A stretch of DNA of 64,000 bases, from assembly GCF_035222375.1 (NCBI RefSeq), contig NC_085888.1, forward strand, positions 3,472,001-3,536,000. Reading direction: 5' to 3'. The notes beneath the pieces are model-generated. The model was not told the origin of the DNA, did no database searches, and saw only the letters and a list, made by a program, of their open reading frames with translations. Shown in pieces: positions 10,009 through 21,500 of this stretch (its first letter is position 1; every line of letters begins with the position of its first letter). The position numbers were made by a program, and so were the translations under genes. The DNA comes from Podospora pseudocomata (Eukaryota; Ascomycota; Sordariomycetes; Sordariales; Podosporaceae).

Positions 10009-11121
10009 TCAACGGGGAGTGAGCTTGAGAAGTCTTCCACCGGCACCATCCTCCAGCACCCACAATGCGCCATCAGACCCCTGTCGGACACAGCGAATGC
10101 GTCGTCCGAGTGAGATGCGCTGAGCCTCCCGCGCCGTGTTGCCGGTAATCTCCACGCGCACCAAGCCCTGAGCTCCGAGGGCACTGATGATGGCATTGCC
10201 CCTCCAGTTGCGGAACAGGTCACCCTTGTAGATAATCACGCTGGATGGGGAGATGACGGGGTTCCAGAAGGCTTTGGGCGCAATGAACTCGGGGCGTGTA
10301 TTGTGGTTCGGGATAGGCCGGCCGTCGTAGTGGTTGCCCTGGGACACAATCGGCCACCCATAGTTGCCGCCTCTCTCAATCAGGTTGAGCTCATCACCGC
10401 CCATCGGTCCCATCTCAACCTCCCAAAGACGGCCCTGCTCGTCGAAGTCGATGCCCAGGGGGTTGCGGACACCCAGTGCCCAGACTTGGCTACCGACTGT
10501 GCCAGTGAACGGGTTGCCGGCCGCGACCGTTCCGTCGTCGTTCAAGCGGATGATCTTGCCTAGGTTGGAAGTCATGGACTGAGCAGGGTCAAACTGCTGC
10601 CTCTCGCCGGATGAGATCCAGAGGGTAGAGTTGGAGTCGAAGAGGATGCGGTGGGCGAAGTGACCGTCGCCGTTGACCTTTTGCGACTGGCGCCAGATGA
10701 CCTCGACGTTTTGCAGAGCGCCGCCGCCGCTGGTGTTGAGCACCAGCCTGGCCCGCGCAACCGCAGCGCCAGACCCTCCGGTGCCGGCTTCGGCATAGCT
10801 GATGTATACCAGGTTGTTCTCAGAGAAGCGGGGGTGCAGGGCGACGTCTCCGAATCCACCCTGGCCTCCGTAGCGGACTGAAGGCACACCGGTGATGGTG
10901 CCCTTGGCCTTGGTGTTTGGATCAACAAGACGCAGCTGGCCCCTCTTCTCGGTTACGAGGATGCGGTTATCGGGCAGGAAAGCAAGAGCCCATGGTTCGG
11001 CAAAGTCGGTGATCGCTGCCGTGTTGAATGGGGAGTTCTGACGAGCTGTCACGGTCGATGGTGCTGCCCAAGCACCGGTTACCAACGCCAGGGCGTAGGC
11101 GGTAGAAAGTCCGAATCTCAT
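10009..11121 (-). CDS. Secreted glucose/sorbosone dehydrogenase-like beta-propeller
   Basis: A member of the PQQ-dependent aldose/sorbosone dehydrogenase (GSDH) fold. Single exon, 370 residues. Signal peptide MRFGLSTAYALALVTGAWA, then a propeller with family-typical stretches: AEPWALAFLPDNRILVTEK, GGQGGFGDVALHP, GDGHFAHRILFDSNSTLWIS, LGVRNPLGIDFDEQGRLWEV, GGDELNLIERGGNYGWP and SGALWVLEDG-like repeats near the end. GHFAHR matches the active-site His region of soluble aldose sugar dehydrogenases. The protein probably oxidises aldoses outside the cell with a quinone cofactor (inference). A TATA element lies 83 bp upstream. A second, GPI-type member is at 48345-49927. Confidence 0.88.
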   Translation of the reverse strand: MRFGLSTAYALALVTGAWAAPSTVTARQNSPFNTAAITDFAEPWALAFLPDNRILVTEKRGQLRLVDPNTKAKGTITGVPSVRYGGQGGFGDVALHPRFSENNLVYISYAEAGTGGSGAAVARARLVLNTSGGGALQNVEVIWRQSQKVNGDGHFAHRILFDSNSTLWISSGERQQFDPAQSMTSNLGKIIRLNDDGTVAAGNPFTGTVGSQVWALGVRNPLGIDFDEQGRLWEVEMGPMGGDELNLIERGGNYGWPIVSQGNHYDGRPIPNHNTRPEFIAPKAFWNPVISPSSVIIYKGDLFRNWRGNAIISALGAQGLVRVEITGNTAREAQRISLGRRIRCVRQGSDGALWVLEDGAGGRLLKLTPR

Positions 11122-11908
11122 GGTTACTGGCTCTTCGCTATTCAGTGCCTGGCCAGAAAAGAGGTGACAGCCTCTTCAGGGTGGTTGGGCAGATGGGTCG
11201 AACTATATAGAAGCTGTTGCTACTCAGTGCTTGTTATGGGAATTAGGTCGGTTGGTGCTGCGGCAATAGCCTATTCAAGAAACAAGGGATCAACAACTCC
11301 TGACCTTGTTCAGGCTCTTCGCACGTATTGGTGGACTTATAGCCGATAAACAAACAGGTAGAGAATACCACTCCGCAGTTCTTGTCCCGGGTCTTGGCTG
11401 GTCGGTGGTGTATGAAAGAGGCAAGTGACCTCTCACCTCCAGGGGCGCCGGGATTATCAACATATATATGCTATAGCTGTGACTTCTTGGCGGGTTGGCA
11501 CCTTTCTTGGCAGGCTTTTGCCATGCGTAGACCGGCACTTGTGGCGATCGATCTCTTGTCCCAGGTCATACGGCCGGAAGGATTGTCGAATACGCCCAGT
11601 TGTGCTGCGTACCGTGGGACCTTGGGGAATGCAATGACGTCGTTGCAAGGAATGAAGAGGGTGGTGGTTAAGTGAGACAGAGCTGAAGGGATCTGGTATC
11701 AGGGGCTTGCTCCTATTATAGGTGTCTGACCGAACCGATGACGTTTGCTATAAAGTAGTAATCATGCCGGTGACAATGCGCATGGATTTGGAAGGCCAGG
11801 GTAGGCACTGGTTGACCTGCCTGTCTCGAACTTTCACTTTCTTCACTTTCTTCGATAAGAGTGCATGCAGTCTGATACCCAACCGTTGACAAATCTCCAA
11901 TTCTTTCA
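11122..11908. other. Intergenic
   Basis: Promoter side of the gene ending at 11121 and 3' flank of the gene starting at 12573. Short frames here show no signal peptide or domain. Confidence 0.4.
11204..11209 (-). promoter_or_regulatory. Candidate TATA box of the sorbosone-dehydrogenase-like gene
   Basis: TATATA, palindromic, 83 bp upstream of the ATG at 11121. Confidence 0.45.
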
Positions 11909-12573
11909 TCATAGATACACGCGCGCCGACAGTCTTTTCAGTGCCGTCACACTCCCCGCTCCAATCGTAACATCAACTGGCGCGCATTTGATCTCGCGAG
12001 CGCTGTATATTTGTCCAGGCGTCCAGCTAGGATTCTCCGTTGTCACGTCGGTGCATGACAGGGTTAAGGTGGTCGCTCCGCTCACAGAAAACAGCCTGCT
12101 CATGTATGTCAGTGAGCTGGCTACCAGGTATACATAATGCATTGGGTAACCTACTTGTCACTGCAGTCAATAGTCTCACTGATCTCCAACGTGCCAGCAG
12201 GTCTGCTAAATTTGAATCCAACCTTCGCCCCAGCCGGCACACCAGTTCCCGCCAGTGTGCACGCATACTCGACGGTCCCATAGAAGAAGTCGGACAGCTG
12301 GCTGCTAGAGGCACTGCACGAAGCGGTGTAGGGCACGACATCGTTGGAAACGTTAAAGTTGACATAACCCCACGAGTTCTGGTGAGCCGGGTTGGTGAAG
12401 ACGTAAGAGGCATGGAAGTCGAAGTCGTCGACTGTCCATTTCAAGGCCTCGAGCGTCTTTGTGCACGTTTTGATTGGATCTGGAGGCCCCCCGCATTTGC
12501 CATCTCTTCGTTTGTGTGGGGTGGCGGTCGAGAAGCTCAGGAGCGTTATAAGGGTGACGACGGAGGCTTTCAT
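11909..12573 (-). CDS. Small cysteine-containing secreted protein, unknown
   Basis: Exons 12155-12573 and 11909-12095 join across a 59-nt intron (12096-12154; GTAGGT donor, CTGAC branch, GAGCAG acceptor) to give 201 residues. Signal peptide MKASVVTLITLLSFSTA, then mature start TPHKRRDGKCGG. Eight cysteines include CGGPPDPIKTC, YTASCSASSS, VEYACTLAG, TIDCSDK, LTLSCTD and EIKCAP, which suggests up to four disulfides. The segment FHASYVFTNPAHQNSWGYVN and the overall pattern resemble fungal small secreted proteins of the candidate-effector class (inference). I do not recognise a named family. Splice phase and the matching cysteine pattern support the model. Confidence 0.7.
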
Positions 12574-13056
12574 TTTGATGTTGCGTAGAGTACGACGAGA
12601 TGGGAACCTGGGAAGACTCTGGGGGAACGTCAAAAGAGTGCCAAGGACTCCGCACCAGCTTTTTAATACCCGAGGATTGACGCGCCTGGGGAAGTTTGGT
12701 AATCTCCAAAAGAATCCGATTCGGCTTTCAGCTTCTCGACTCACGAGTCACGCCACCCACACCCCTGTTTACTTTCCTAGTGGCATTGCAACCTATCAAA
12801 GCCCTAGTGGCTCCACGCGTCTGCCAACAGTGTTCTCCGCCCTTACAACGTGGCATGATTGTGGTAACCTTCGGTGTGGCTGACTGAAGGCGTAACCTGT
12901 GCTCAAAGAACACGCTTCCTCGATATGTAAGCATCGAGACTGTCTACGAACACGAAATACATAGGTGCTATATGTTTCAAGCCCATTGCTCTGTCGCTTC
13001 CCACCTCAACATCCTACTGGCTTCAAGCCTCCTCACTCCCCCCCGGCATAAAACCC
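12574..13056. other. Intergenic
   Basis: No gene seen between the small secreted protein and the OsmC-like gene. Confidence 0.4.
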
Positions 13057-13605
13057 TCACAGCTTCTCATTAACCCACTCGCTCTCATACTTGACACCAC
13101 TCAACTTGAACAACTGTGTAATCGGGCATCTCCTCTCCACCTCAGAAACAAACTTGTCAAACTTGTCCCCCTCCACATCCGTCTGCACCCGCACACTCAG
13201 CTTCAGACTCTCCCAGTTCGGGTTCCCCTGCTCCCCGTTGACCAGCACAGCCGTTGGAAGCTGCGCTTCGACGCTCACGTCCCACTTTCCAAGCTTGATC
13301 CCATGATTACTCGCGACAACAGAGCCAGTGACTTGGTTGCATGCGCTCAGACTGGCAAGGGAATAGACAACCGGTGAGGGGGCCGAGTCAGCGCCGCCGA
13401 GAACAGGATAGGTGTCCGCCGTGAAGGTGTATGGCTTCCCTGGAACGGAAACTTTTTGAAGGGTACCAGTGCCGGTGCCGGTGACTTTTACAGGGAGTAT
13501 CTGGAGGCGGGCGGGGGTGGTTGAGAATCGGCGCCGGGCGGCTTGGCGTGCGGTTGTGGTGAGGCAGGTAGTGAACTTGAACATTGTGATGCCGCCAATG
13601 CTCAA
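13057..13605 (-). CDS. OsmC-like protein, probably mitochondrial
   Basis: Single exon, 182 residues from the first ATG; the ATG at 13584 (MFKFTTCLTT) is an equally good start. The N-terminus is rich in Arg/Ser/Thr without acids (TARQAARRRFSTTPARLQ) and ends in an RxFSTTP-type cleavage context, as in mitochondrial presequences. The body has the OsmC/Ohr layout: a first cysteine in LSACNQVTG, a central beta sheet (GKWDVSVEAQLPTAV) and a second cysteine in VERRCPITQLF, ending SGVKYESEWVNEKL. OsmC/Ohr proteins reduce organic hydroperoxides with a Cys pair. Here the two-cysteine arrangement fits, but peroxidase activity is inference. Confidence 0.8.
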   Translation of the reverse strand: MSIGGITMFKFTTCLTTTARQAARRRFSTTPARLQILPVKVTGTGTGTLQKVSVPGKPYTFTADTYPVLGGADSAPSPVVYSLASLSACNQVTGSVVASNHGIKLGKWDVSVEAQLPTAVLVNGEQGNPNWESLKLSVRVQTDVEGDKFDKFVSEVERRCPITQLFKLSGVKYESEWVNEKL

Positions 13606-14048
13606 GAGATATATTTGGTAGTGTGCAGGTGAGGTTACAGCGAGGTGTTGAAGTTCAGATGTCTACTAGCCTCTCTGTAATTGTATCTAAGTGAATAGGT
13701 GTTGCCATTCTGGCGTGATACAACTCCAGAATGACGAAAACGAAACTATTACGTACTGTTTCTGGGCGTTTGTCCTAGTGTGTAACAGTTCGTGAACCTC
13801 CATAGGGCTGAAATAAAGCTTTACAATTGTGATGATGAGTAAGGGACTTGTCTGGATACAGTGTGGAAACTAGCTGCGGGTTAACCTACCTTTTAATCAC
13901 GTTCACGTACCAGAAGATATCACACAAGCTTGGGAAGGTTCGCAAGGAAACATGGGGGTGATGCCTCGCTTTGTTCTTGCTACCAGGGTCAAATACTTGG
14001 ATGCCATCAACGATTGTCTCCACGCCTACCATTGCGGGAAAAAACATT
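13606..14048. other. Intergenic
   Basis: No gene seen. Confidence 0.4.
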
Positions 14049-15331
14049 TTAACTATCCTTGGGCTTGATCAAGTGGCAGTCTGACCGAATGTCTGAGCCC
14101 GTGGTGCCACTGGACAGATACAGACCATTGCCACACTCCAGAATGTTCATCTTCCCCCGCCCTGACATGTACACTTCGTTGGTGACGGGGTTAATGCACG
14201 CCTTCACTCTCTCGTGTGTGCCGGCCGCGACAGCAGCCTCAACAACAGACTTTGTCCTGACCACCACTTGCACCGAGGGGCCGGTAGGGCTCTTGCTGAC
14301 ATACGCCTCCAGGGTCTCCGTGTTTACGGTGGGGTACTTGAGTCCCAAGTAACCGTTGCTATCAGTGGTCCAGACGGCAGTGAATGATGTCGAACTTGGA
14401 CGACCGCCGGCAAAGCTCTGCCAGGCCACGATGTTGCTGTTGACGACGTTCATCCACCGGGTCGATCCGTCCCAAAATGGCGAAACAGAGGCCAGGAATA
14501 CCGTGCCCGTTGGCTTGCACGTGAGCGATACCACGCTCGTAGGGGTCGACGTTGTGAGGACAGTAGTCGTCTCGGAAGCAGTGACAGTGTCGGTAACGGT
14601 TGCCAATTCTGTGGCGGAGACGATGTCCGTGACAGTGGCCGAGATAGTCTCCGTGACAGTGATGATGTCGGTCTGGGTGCTAGAGAGCGTGGCCACAGTC
14701 GTGGTGATGGCGTCACCAGCTGTCACGGTGACAGTCTCGGTCGCTGCGGCTGCCGTGACGGTGGAGGGTTCAATGCCGACGCAACTGCAGGCCTTGACAT
14801 ACTTCTCCCAGTCGGCACACACAGCCGTGACATACTCGGGGAGAGAAGACGCAACATCGCGAGCCGTCATCTGCTGTTGATAGACGAACGCAGTCGTGGT
14901 GACGGCCGAGGCTGATTCGACGACGGTGGTAGTAACGGGAACTGTGGTGGTTTCGAGGACGACACTCGTCTGTGTGGCAGCCGTGATTGTGGTCGTCTCA
15001 GCGAAGAGGACTGTTTCGGTCGATGCGGTTTCGGTTGACGTCTCAGTGAACAAAGCAGTTTCGACTGCGCTCTCGATCACCGTCAATGTCTCGGTCAAGG
15101 TGCTGCATTTGACTCGTCAGTACCTTTGGGTATAGTACACTCGCTGCGGTCCAGGGCAACTTACACAGCCGAGGGTGTCAAGGTAACGACCAGATTGGCC
15201 GAACAATCAGCAATTCCATCATCATTGGCCAAGACAACAGCTTTCAAACAGTTGTTGCTGCGACAGCAAGCAGCAGAAGCTACCTGTAGCAGGGCAGCAC
15301 CAGTCAGAGCAACAGCCCCAAAGTTCTTCAT
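14049..15331 (-). CDS. Secreted Thr/Val-rich repeat protein, cell-wall type
   Basis: Exons 15165-15331 and 14049-15102 join across a 62-nt intron (GTAAGT...CTGAC...GCAG) to give 406 residues. The signal peptide (MKNFGAVALTGAALLQVASA) leads to a short cysteine cluster (ACCRSNNCLKAV). Two long blocks of ETxTxT/TVTxT repeats follow (roughly 60-120 and 165-240), separated by a cysteine module (VCADWEKYVKACSCVG). The last 150 residues form a compact domain with CKPTGTVFLAS, WDGSTRWMNV, AGGRPSSTSF and KMNILECGNGLYL. Heavy O-glycosylation of the Thr blocks is expected. There is no C-terminal hydrophobic tail, so GPI anchoring is not supported. I infer a cell-surface or matrix role; the family is not recognised by name. 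Confidence 0.78.
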
Positions 15332-15860
15332 GGCTAAAACGAGTGACAGAAATCAAAAGAGTGACACGGAGTTTGATTAGTGAAAGAACATGCGCAACCT
15401 TTTATTTTGATCGAGGGCCCAGACCCTTTTATCCCATACCTACTCTCATGGTCATCTGGTGTTTGCGGCGGCAGAAACAGGGGCTGTTCGAATAGTGTTG
15501 TTTTGGCGATCCAGACTCTCAGGAACGTTGAACTATTGAGGCGCTTGAGATTGCTTGCTGGAAGCTGACCAACCACAGACGAAGAGGAATGGCAAGATAT
15601 TTGATATGATTGGTTATGCTTGAAAGAACAGAAGAAACGGCCCAATTGGGCAATTATTTCATGCTTTCAGCTCCCCACCTCGACCCAAATCAAGGTGTTC
15701 CCCTTGGGCCCCTGTCGAAGGCACAGACCATCATGCAGGGCGCATTTTTGGAACAAATCCTCCGGGCTTGAAAAAAATAAAAAATAAAAAGGAGTCAAAT
15801 GCTTCTGGAAGCAATCTTGACCGCAGAGGGACACTGACGTGGTCACCTTCCAAGAAGCGA
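15332..15860. other. Intergenic
   Basis: No gene seen. Minus-strand ATAAAAG-type motifs near 15395-15435 could serve the Thr-rich gene. Confidence 0.4.
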
Positions 15861-18173
15861 TCAGTCACCCAACCGCGAGCCCGGTCCTCCTGGGAGTGTC
15901 AGATCGATCATGTCTCTTCCCGGCTTCAACCTGTTGCTCCCCGAGAACGTGGCCTCCAACAAGTGAAAGCCCCCAGACAGATTTCTGGGCAACTCAAACG
16001 TCACTCGTCCCTCGTCCTTGTCCGTCAACACATACTCCAGCTCAACTTGCTCTCCAACTAACCTCACCACACCTTCCACCACCTCTCCCGGTCCTGGTGT
16101 CACCGAGACCGATATAAACGTCCCATCATCCGAACTCCCATTTCCTGGCGCAAACATGGCCCTCACCAACGTCGGTCCAGTAGGCGGCTCCTGCCATCCA
16201 TGTTTCGTCATCCCCCACTCCGGTTTATGTTGATAGCAAGGCACACACCCGGGCCAGTACGATCCGTTCTCCGGCACCCCTCCACTGACTGGATTTCTAT
16301 ACCCAAACCACATTCTCTGAATTTCTGGCCAAGAAACATACCTTTCCCTCCCTCCCATAAACCCAACTTCTCTTTCCCCTTCCATCTCATTCAGCCAGAG
16401 ATCCGGCGGGTACTGCCTAACCAAGTCTCTGGGAGGAGGCTGATCCGGCGCGTCCTTGTCTCTCACCTCCACACCTCCCCAGCCTTCTTTCCAGCTATTC
16501 ATTGTCCAGTAAAACTCATCAATCGTCAAACTCCACAGCTTCCAGCTCCCATTCTCATCTAGCACCATTTGGTCATGGTACATGCCCCCTCTGATCGTCC
16601 CTGCAGTCTTGTCGGTGGCTGGTTGCAGTAGCCTCGCTCTCAAACTCGCTGAACGCCCGTCTTGGGAAACGTGAATCACCGGCTGCGGCCTCCAGTGAAA
16701 GGATATAGCAGATCGGGTGGGACGAGCGGACGTGCCGTATGCTTGTGTGCATGCCTCCAGGACTCTCTGACGGGTGTGGTAGAAACCGGCAAACGGTGAC
16801 TCTTTGTTGGCATATGGGTGGTGGATGGCGGCCATGAGCGAGCAGGCGGCACCGTCGATAAAGTCGATATAGAAGCCATAGGCGTTGGAGATGGATTCTG
16901 CGCCTTCGTAGCCATATGACCTAGAAAGGCGACGGGATAGCTCTTCGAGGGAGTCTGCCGTCGTTGTCTGAGCGATAGGCTTGTTGGTACCCCTCGTGGT
17001 GTAATCCAGCAACACTGGATCAACAGTACTCGCTGGCATAACTCCCCCGTGCCCCCAACCATCAGAGTAATTCGCCACAACCAACGGTGCGATCGTGACA
17101 TTGAGAAACTGCCAGATCCCATTCCGCCTGACAAATGAGTTTTGGAAGAAGCTAAACCGCCACGATGCTCTGCCCTTCTCCTGGTCCCCAACCAACCCAA
17201 TCTCGATCCCTCTCGCATCCGCCATCCTCTCCGCATCCGGCACGTTTTCGTCAACCTCCTGCCGGATCTTGACCACCGTATCAAAAATGAGATGCTCGTT
17301 CAGAACCCCTTGCTTCAACCCCTCACCCCCCATCCACCTCTCCAACCCCTCCTTTATCCCCCCCGGCCCCTCGAAAACTCCCACATTATCCACCGTCACC
17401 ACCCCCCAACTATGACTCCCAAACAGCTCCCCCACCTCCCCCCACAGCCTCCGATCGACATAATACCCCCAAGCATGCTGCAAGTTCCTCACCTCATCCT
17501 CATCGTTCAAATCCTCTATTCTCCTCCCCAACCCGACACCCTCCGGTCCCTCCCCAACCACACCCGCAACCCCCCTCGGAATCGGCACCCCCGCCTCCTC
17601 GGCACTATAATGAAACTCAGGCACCAACCCGAAATCCCTCCCCCCAACATTCCTCCACCCACCCTCATAACCCCCCTCGTAAAGCTCATGATACCTCATC
17701 ACCCTTATCTCCCACCTGCCCTCCTGCGTGACAGAGTACTCATTCTCCCATATCCCCCCCCTCATCCTCGTGGCCCCCTTCCCGTCCCCCTGAAACCTCC
17801 ACCCGTTCCACCTCCCTTCCGCCGTCTTGCCATCCACAGCTAGGTTCACCAGCGGTGTGGCGAGAACCATCGTGTCGAGTGATCCAGGCAGGCGGCCGTT
17901 CATGTCCCCCGCGTCCGCCTCAAGCCATGTCTTGATCGCCTCGGGACCCTGGATGGAGGTGTTGCCCCAGAATAGAGTACCCTCGGGAGCGAACAGCGCC
18001 GCCATGTCAGCGTAGCGGCCGAACTGGGCTAGCTGCGCAAACGTTGAAGTTACATCCTTGATCTCGCGGAGGGACTCGATGCGAGAGACATTGTGGGCTA
18101 GTTCCTCGACTATCACCGCGTCACACACGCCAGCCCCGGCGGCCGTCCACAAAAGCAGTCGTGATAGCCTCAT
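15861..18173 (-). CDS. Secreted protein with three SnoaL-like (NTF2-fold) domains
   Basis: A single uninterrupted exon of 770 residues with a signal peptide (MRLSRLLLWTAAGAGVCDA). Three copies of a SnoaL-like/NTF2 module can be seen. The first, about residues 25-175, has REIKDVTSTFAQLAQFGRY and DMAALFAPEG. The second, about 215-385, has EDEVRNLQHAWGYYVDRRL and VGELF. The third, about 410-580, has AESISNAYGFYIDF and CSLMAAI. Each copy ends in a strand pattern of the type GxWxxxxxxxxPxxxxxYxxGW. A C-terminal beta domain (about 655-760; VRAMFAPGNGSSDDGTFISV) resembles an Ig-like fold. SnoaL-type modules are known as polyketide cyclases, isomerases or non-enzymatic scaffolds. The substrate here is unknown. 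Codon usage is strongly C-rich in wobble positions. Confidence 0.8.
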   Translation of the reverse strand: MRLSRLLLWTAAGAGVCDAVIVEELAHNVSRIESLREIKDVTSTFAQLAQFGRYADMAALFAPEGTLFWGNTSIQGPEAIKTWLEADAGDMNGRLPGSLDTMVLATPLVNLAVDGKTAEGRWNGWRFQGDGKGATRMRGGIWENEYSVTQEGRWEIRVMRYHELYEGGYEGGWRNVGGRDFGLVPEFHYSAEEAGVPIPRGVAGVVGEGPEGVGLGRRIEDLNDEDEVRNLQHAWGYYVDRRLWGEVGELFGSHSWGVVTVDNVGVFEGPGGIKEGLERWMGGEGLKQGVLNEHLIFDTVVKIRQEVDENVPDAERMADARGIEIGLVGDQEKGRASWRFSFFQNSFVRRNGIWQFLNVTIAPLVVANYSDGWGHGGVMPASTVDPVLLDYTTRGTNKPIAQTTTADSLEELSRRLSRSYGYEGAESISNAYGFYIDFIDGAACSLMAAIHHPYANKESPFAGFYHTRQRVLEACTQAYGTSARPTRSAISFHWRPQPVIHVSQDGRSASLRARLLQPATDKTAGTIRGGMYHDQMVLDENGSWKLWSLTIDEFYWTMNSWKEGWGGVEVRDKDAPDQPPPRDLVRQYPPDLWLNEMEGEREVGFMGGRERYVSWPEIQRMWFGYRNPVSGGVPENGSYWPGCVPCYQHKPEWGMTKHGWQEPPTGPTLVRAMFAPGNGSSDDGTFISVSVTPGPGEVVEGVVRLVGEQVELEYVLTDKDEGRVTFELPRNLSGGFHLLEATFSGSNRLKPGRDMIDLTLPGGPGSRLGD

Positions 18174-18572
18174 GTTTTGGTGGGAATAGGATTGTTCGAG
18201 GCGCGGGGTACCCTGGAGGGGCCCAAGGTGTTCTCGGTCACAATGTCATGTTAAATGGTCGTTCTCAACAACACCTTGATCAAACACTGGATTCATCTGC
18301 CGAGGACAACCCCGCTACCTGGGCCTCTTTATCCCAGAGGACATCTAAAGCTATATTATGCCTGTATGCTTTTCTCCGCTTGTGCCTATTGGCTAAATAA
18401 TGTCCTTGATTCCGACGACCCCCATATCCCCGTCCGCTTCCACCATGAAATCCGTGCAGGTAAGCTTCATGTTGAAATGCGCCTACTAAAGAGTAGCCAT
18501 GTGTTTTATCAAAGCAATGTCGATCCTCCCCAAGCCGTTCCCATCTACTCTTCACATCGAAACCCCCTCATT
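18174..18572. other. Intergenic
   Basis: No gene seen; 5' flank of the triple-SnoaL gene and 3' flank of the MER3 gene. Confidence 0.4.
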
Positions 18573-21500
18573 TCATACATATGTTACACACGGCCCAAAG
18601 AAATCCACAATCTCCCTATTGGAGTCGACCTTCACCCACTCGGGCAAGCCGTCCGGCCACGAGGTCCTGCCAGACCGAACCTCCTCCTTCATCTGCTTTT
18701 CGCGAGTGACCGCCATAGTTTCGTTCGTCGACATATTCGAGCTTGCTGGCGATTCTTGGTACACAAACATTGGCGAACTGCTAGGGTAGGGTGTATCACC
18801 CTCATCAGAGTTCAAGTCCTTGGAGGTGTTTGAAATTTCAAACTTTTTGGCAATGCCTTCAAACAACACCACGTCAGAGGCGCCAGGTCTGAAGGCCGTT
18901 GGATCTGTAAAAGGCATTTGAAATCGCGGCCAGGCCGCACCGGGCGTTTTCCGTATGACTGACGTGTTCGCTGCACAAAGCTCGTCCAGACTGGGCAAGT
19001 CGGCCTCATCGTCCGTCTCTGAATGGTGAGGAGGTTGTGCGGCTGTACGGACTTCATTTGCTCGTTTGGGCTTGGACTTTGTTATTACATTCTGCTCTGC
19101 CTTGGTGGTAGCGGAATCGCCTTCATCATCGGTATAGGATGAAAGATCGATACACTCCAGATCCTCCTCTGTGAACCCGTACGCATTCCAGTCTACTGCG
19201 GCAGACCGAACAGGCGGGCGGACGCCTGGTGCCTGTTGAGTGGCACCGGGCCGTGATACCGACTCAATCTTGGGCCGCTTCCTATCGCCCGCAGCTTGAG
19301 GGGAATTCTTAGAACCATCCCAGGCCTCCTCGGCCGTGCGCTTGACCTTTGGTTTGGGCGGTGCCCGCTTCCGTGGCTTGTCAAGTCCCTCTTTGCAACA
19401 TCTGTGAGTGCATGGCTTGCCCGTCTTTGTAAGAGTCCCACCCGCACAGTTATGATTACACTGCCACTTTCCGCTTGGAAGCTGGACTGGGGGGGATGTA
19501 TCGGACTCAGGTTGAGAGGAAGCCTCTTCCTGTGCCATCTCAACCAACTCATGGATTCCTGGATACTGATCCGCCTGAGCGTCTTTTTGGCCCTCCATCA
19601 TAAGCCTGGGTGCTTGGATAGATGGCGTGGTGAATGATGACTGTGGGCGCAGTGCTAACCGAGCAGCCGCCTGCTCAGCGGCGAGAATGAAGTCAGAGTC
19701 GTCAATACCACCATCGTCCAGCTCGTCCATCTGATCAGCATCATTGCTGCCATCAATCGTCCGTGGTTGAGTGAACTTGGCTGTCGCTGGCGGAGCCCAG
19801 CTCGAGGGCACGGTGGAGAAAGCGGCTTGCTTGGGAAATGCTGAGGCAGGAATGTTGTGTTTCAGTGTCTTGGATATCATCGTCCCAACAATCTCCTCGC
19901 AAGTAAAGTGACACACAATGTCGTCATCAACATTTTGGAGACCAACCCAGAACTTCAATTCGTACCCTGTCTCTTTGCTGACCTCCAGCTTCCTCATGCT
20001 GCCTCGCCAAAAGAACGAAAGAGTCCCGCTGGTAGTTTCGGCCAGGAAGTTGATGTCAGGTGTCTTCTTCTTCCAATACGGTGGACCGAGTCGATTCAAA
20101 TACCGTAGGTTAGCCCTAACTTCCACCCCAACGGTGGCGCCTGTTGGCCTAGGTTGAGACTTGTGGCTGACTAGCTCCAGATCGAAGCTCAACCGGGGAA
20201 ACTTTTCAAGAGAGCTCTTGATAGTCATTCCGAAGGGGGTCTGCCGAGCCATCAATCTCTCAATGTCGACGCTGTCCATGTCGGCGAGTTCCAACACTGT
20301 CCGGATGCCTTTGCTGGCAAGCTTACGCATCCCAACGGGCCCAATGCTGGGTACCTGGGTCAGTTGTGTCACCCGACCTTCCCATGACTCTGCAGCGAGG
20401 GCTCTCGCAAGCTCGAGGGCATTCTTCATGCCAATCGCATCATAGTCGTTTCCTTTGCAGTCAATCACGGCGTGGACAAGGCGGCTGAGTCGCTCAAACA
20501 CGATTTTGCGCTCCAAGACCAGTTGACGTCGAGCCTTGGCTGCATCGGCCGAGTCGGGGTATTGAACGCTTCCCAAATGGGCCTGAACCATCAAGGAGAT
20601 CTTGTGCCATGTTTGCGTGACCGCTTCCTTGATTGGATAAACGATGAGGGGGGACTGGTTCATCTCGCGAAACAAAGGCCTCTCGGCGGGCTTGAAACGA
20701 AACTCTTTGAACTCGCTGGCTTGTGAAAGGATGGTGAGCTGTGGCCATGGGGTCAGCGCGCCGTGGTCAACATAATTCTGTGAGGCCATGTGGGATCTAT
20801 ACCAGTGGGCCCATCTTGACAGCCTTGGGAATCTGCAACAGCATCTTCATTGTGGAAAACTCAACCATATACTTGGACATGGCGCGGCCGTAGTAGGTTG
20901 ATTTGAATGTCTCGTTGTCGGTAACACACTGGGCCTCTTGCAGTTGCTTGATGTCGCGCTCGCATATCTCTTCCAGCTTGGCGTCGATCTGGCTGGGATT
21001 GCAATTACTGCCAGTCAAGTGGTAAAAGCTTGGGTTGCGTCGAAGCCGGACGCTCAAGAACGTGCCGCTAAGCCACTTCTTTGCAGACGCGAGATCGTGG
21101 ATGGTGCCCAGACCTATCTCGGAGTTGAGGTGTTCGATCAGATTGAGATGAAGCGTGCTCTCGAGGATTTCTTGTCCGGACACCATCTTTTCGTACCGTG
21201 CCTTGTTGCCGGCCTTGGTCAGGATGATGGCAGTGGCGCTGTCATCAAATTGGGGGCGTCCCGCTCGACCTAGCATTTGCATCACTTCGAGATCAGAACA
21301 CTCCTGAAGCTTGTCATCCGCGTAGCTCATTGTTCCTTTCAACACAACCGTGTGGCATGGCAGGTTAATGCCAACGGCCAATGTCGACGTGCAACATATG
21401 ACACCTAGTTCTCCCTTGAGAAATGACTGCTCAACAGCACCTCGATCTTGAACGTCGAGACCAGCATGGTGGAATGCTACACCCAATTTGACAATCTCCT

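Noticed and set aside
20739-20802. Stop between the helicase and Sec63 halves, suggesting two genes
   Set aside because: A 64-nt intron with CTGAC branch and CACAG acceptor joins them in phase as one MER3 protein.
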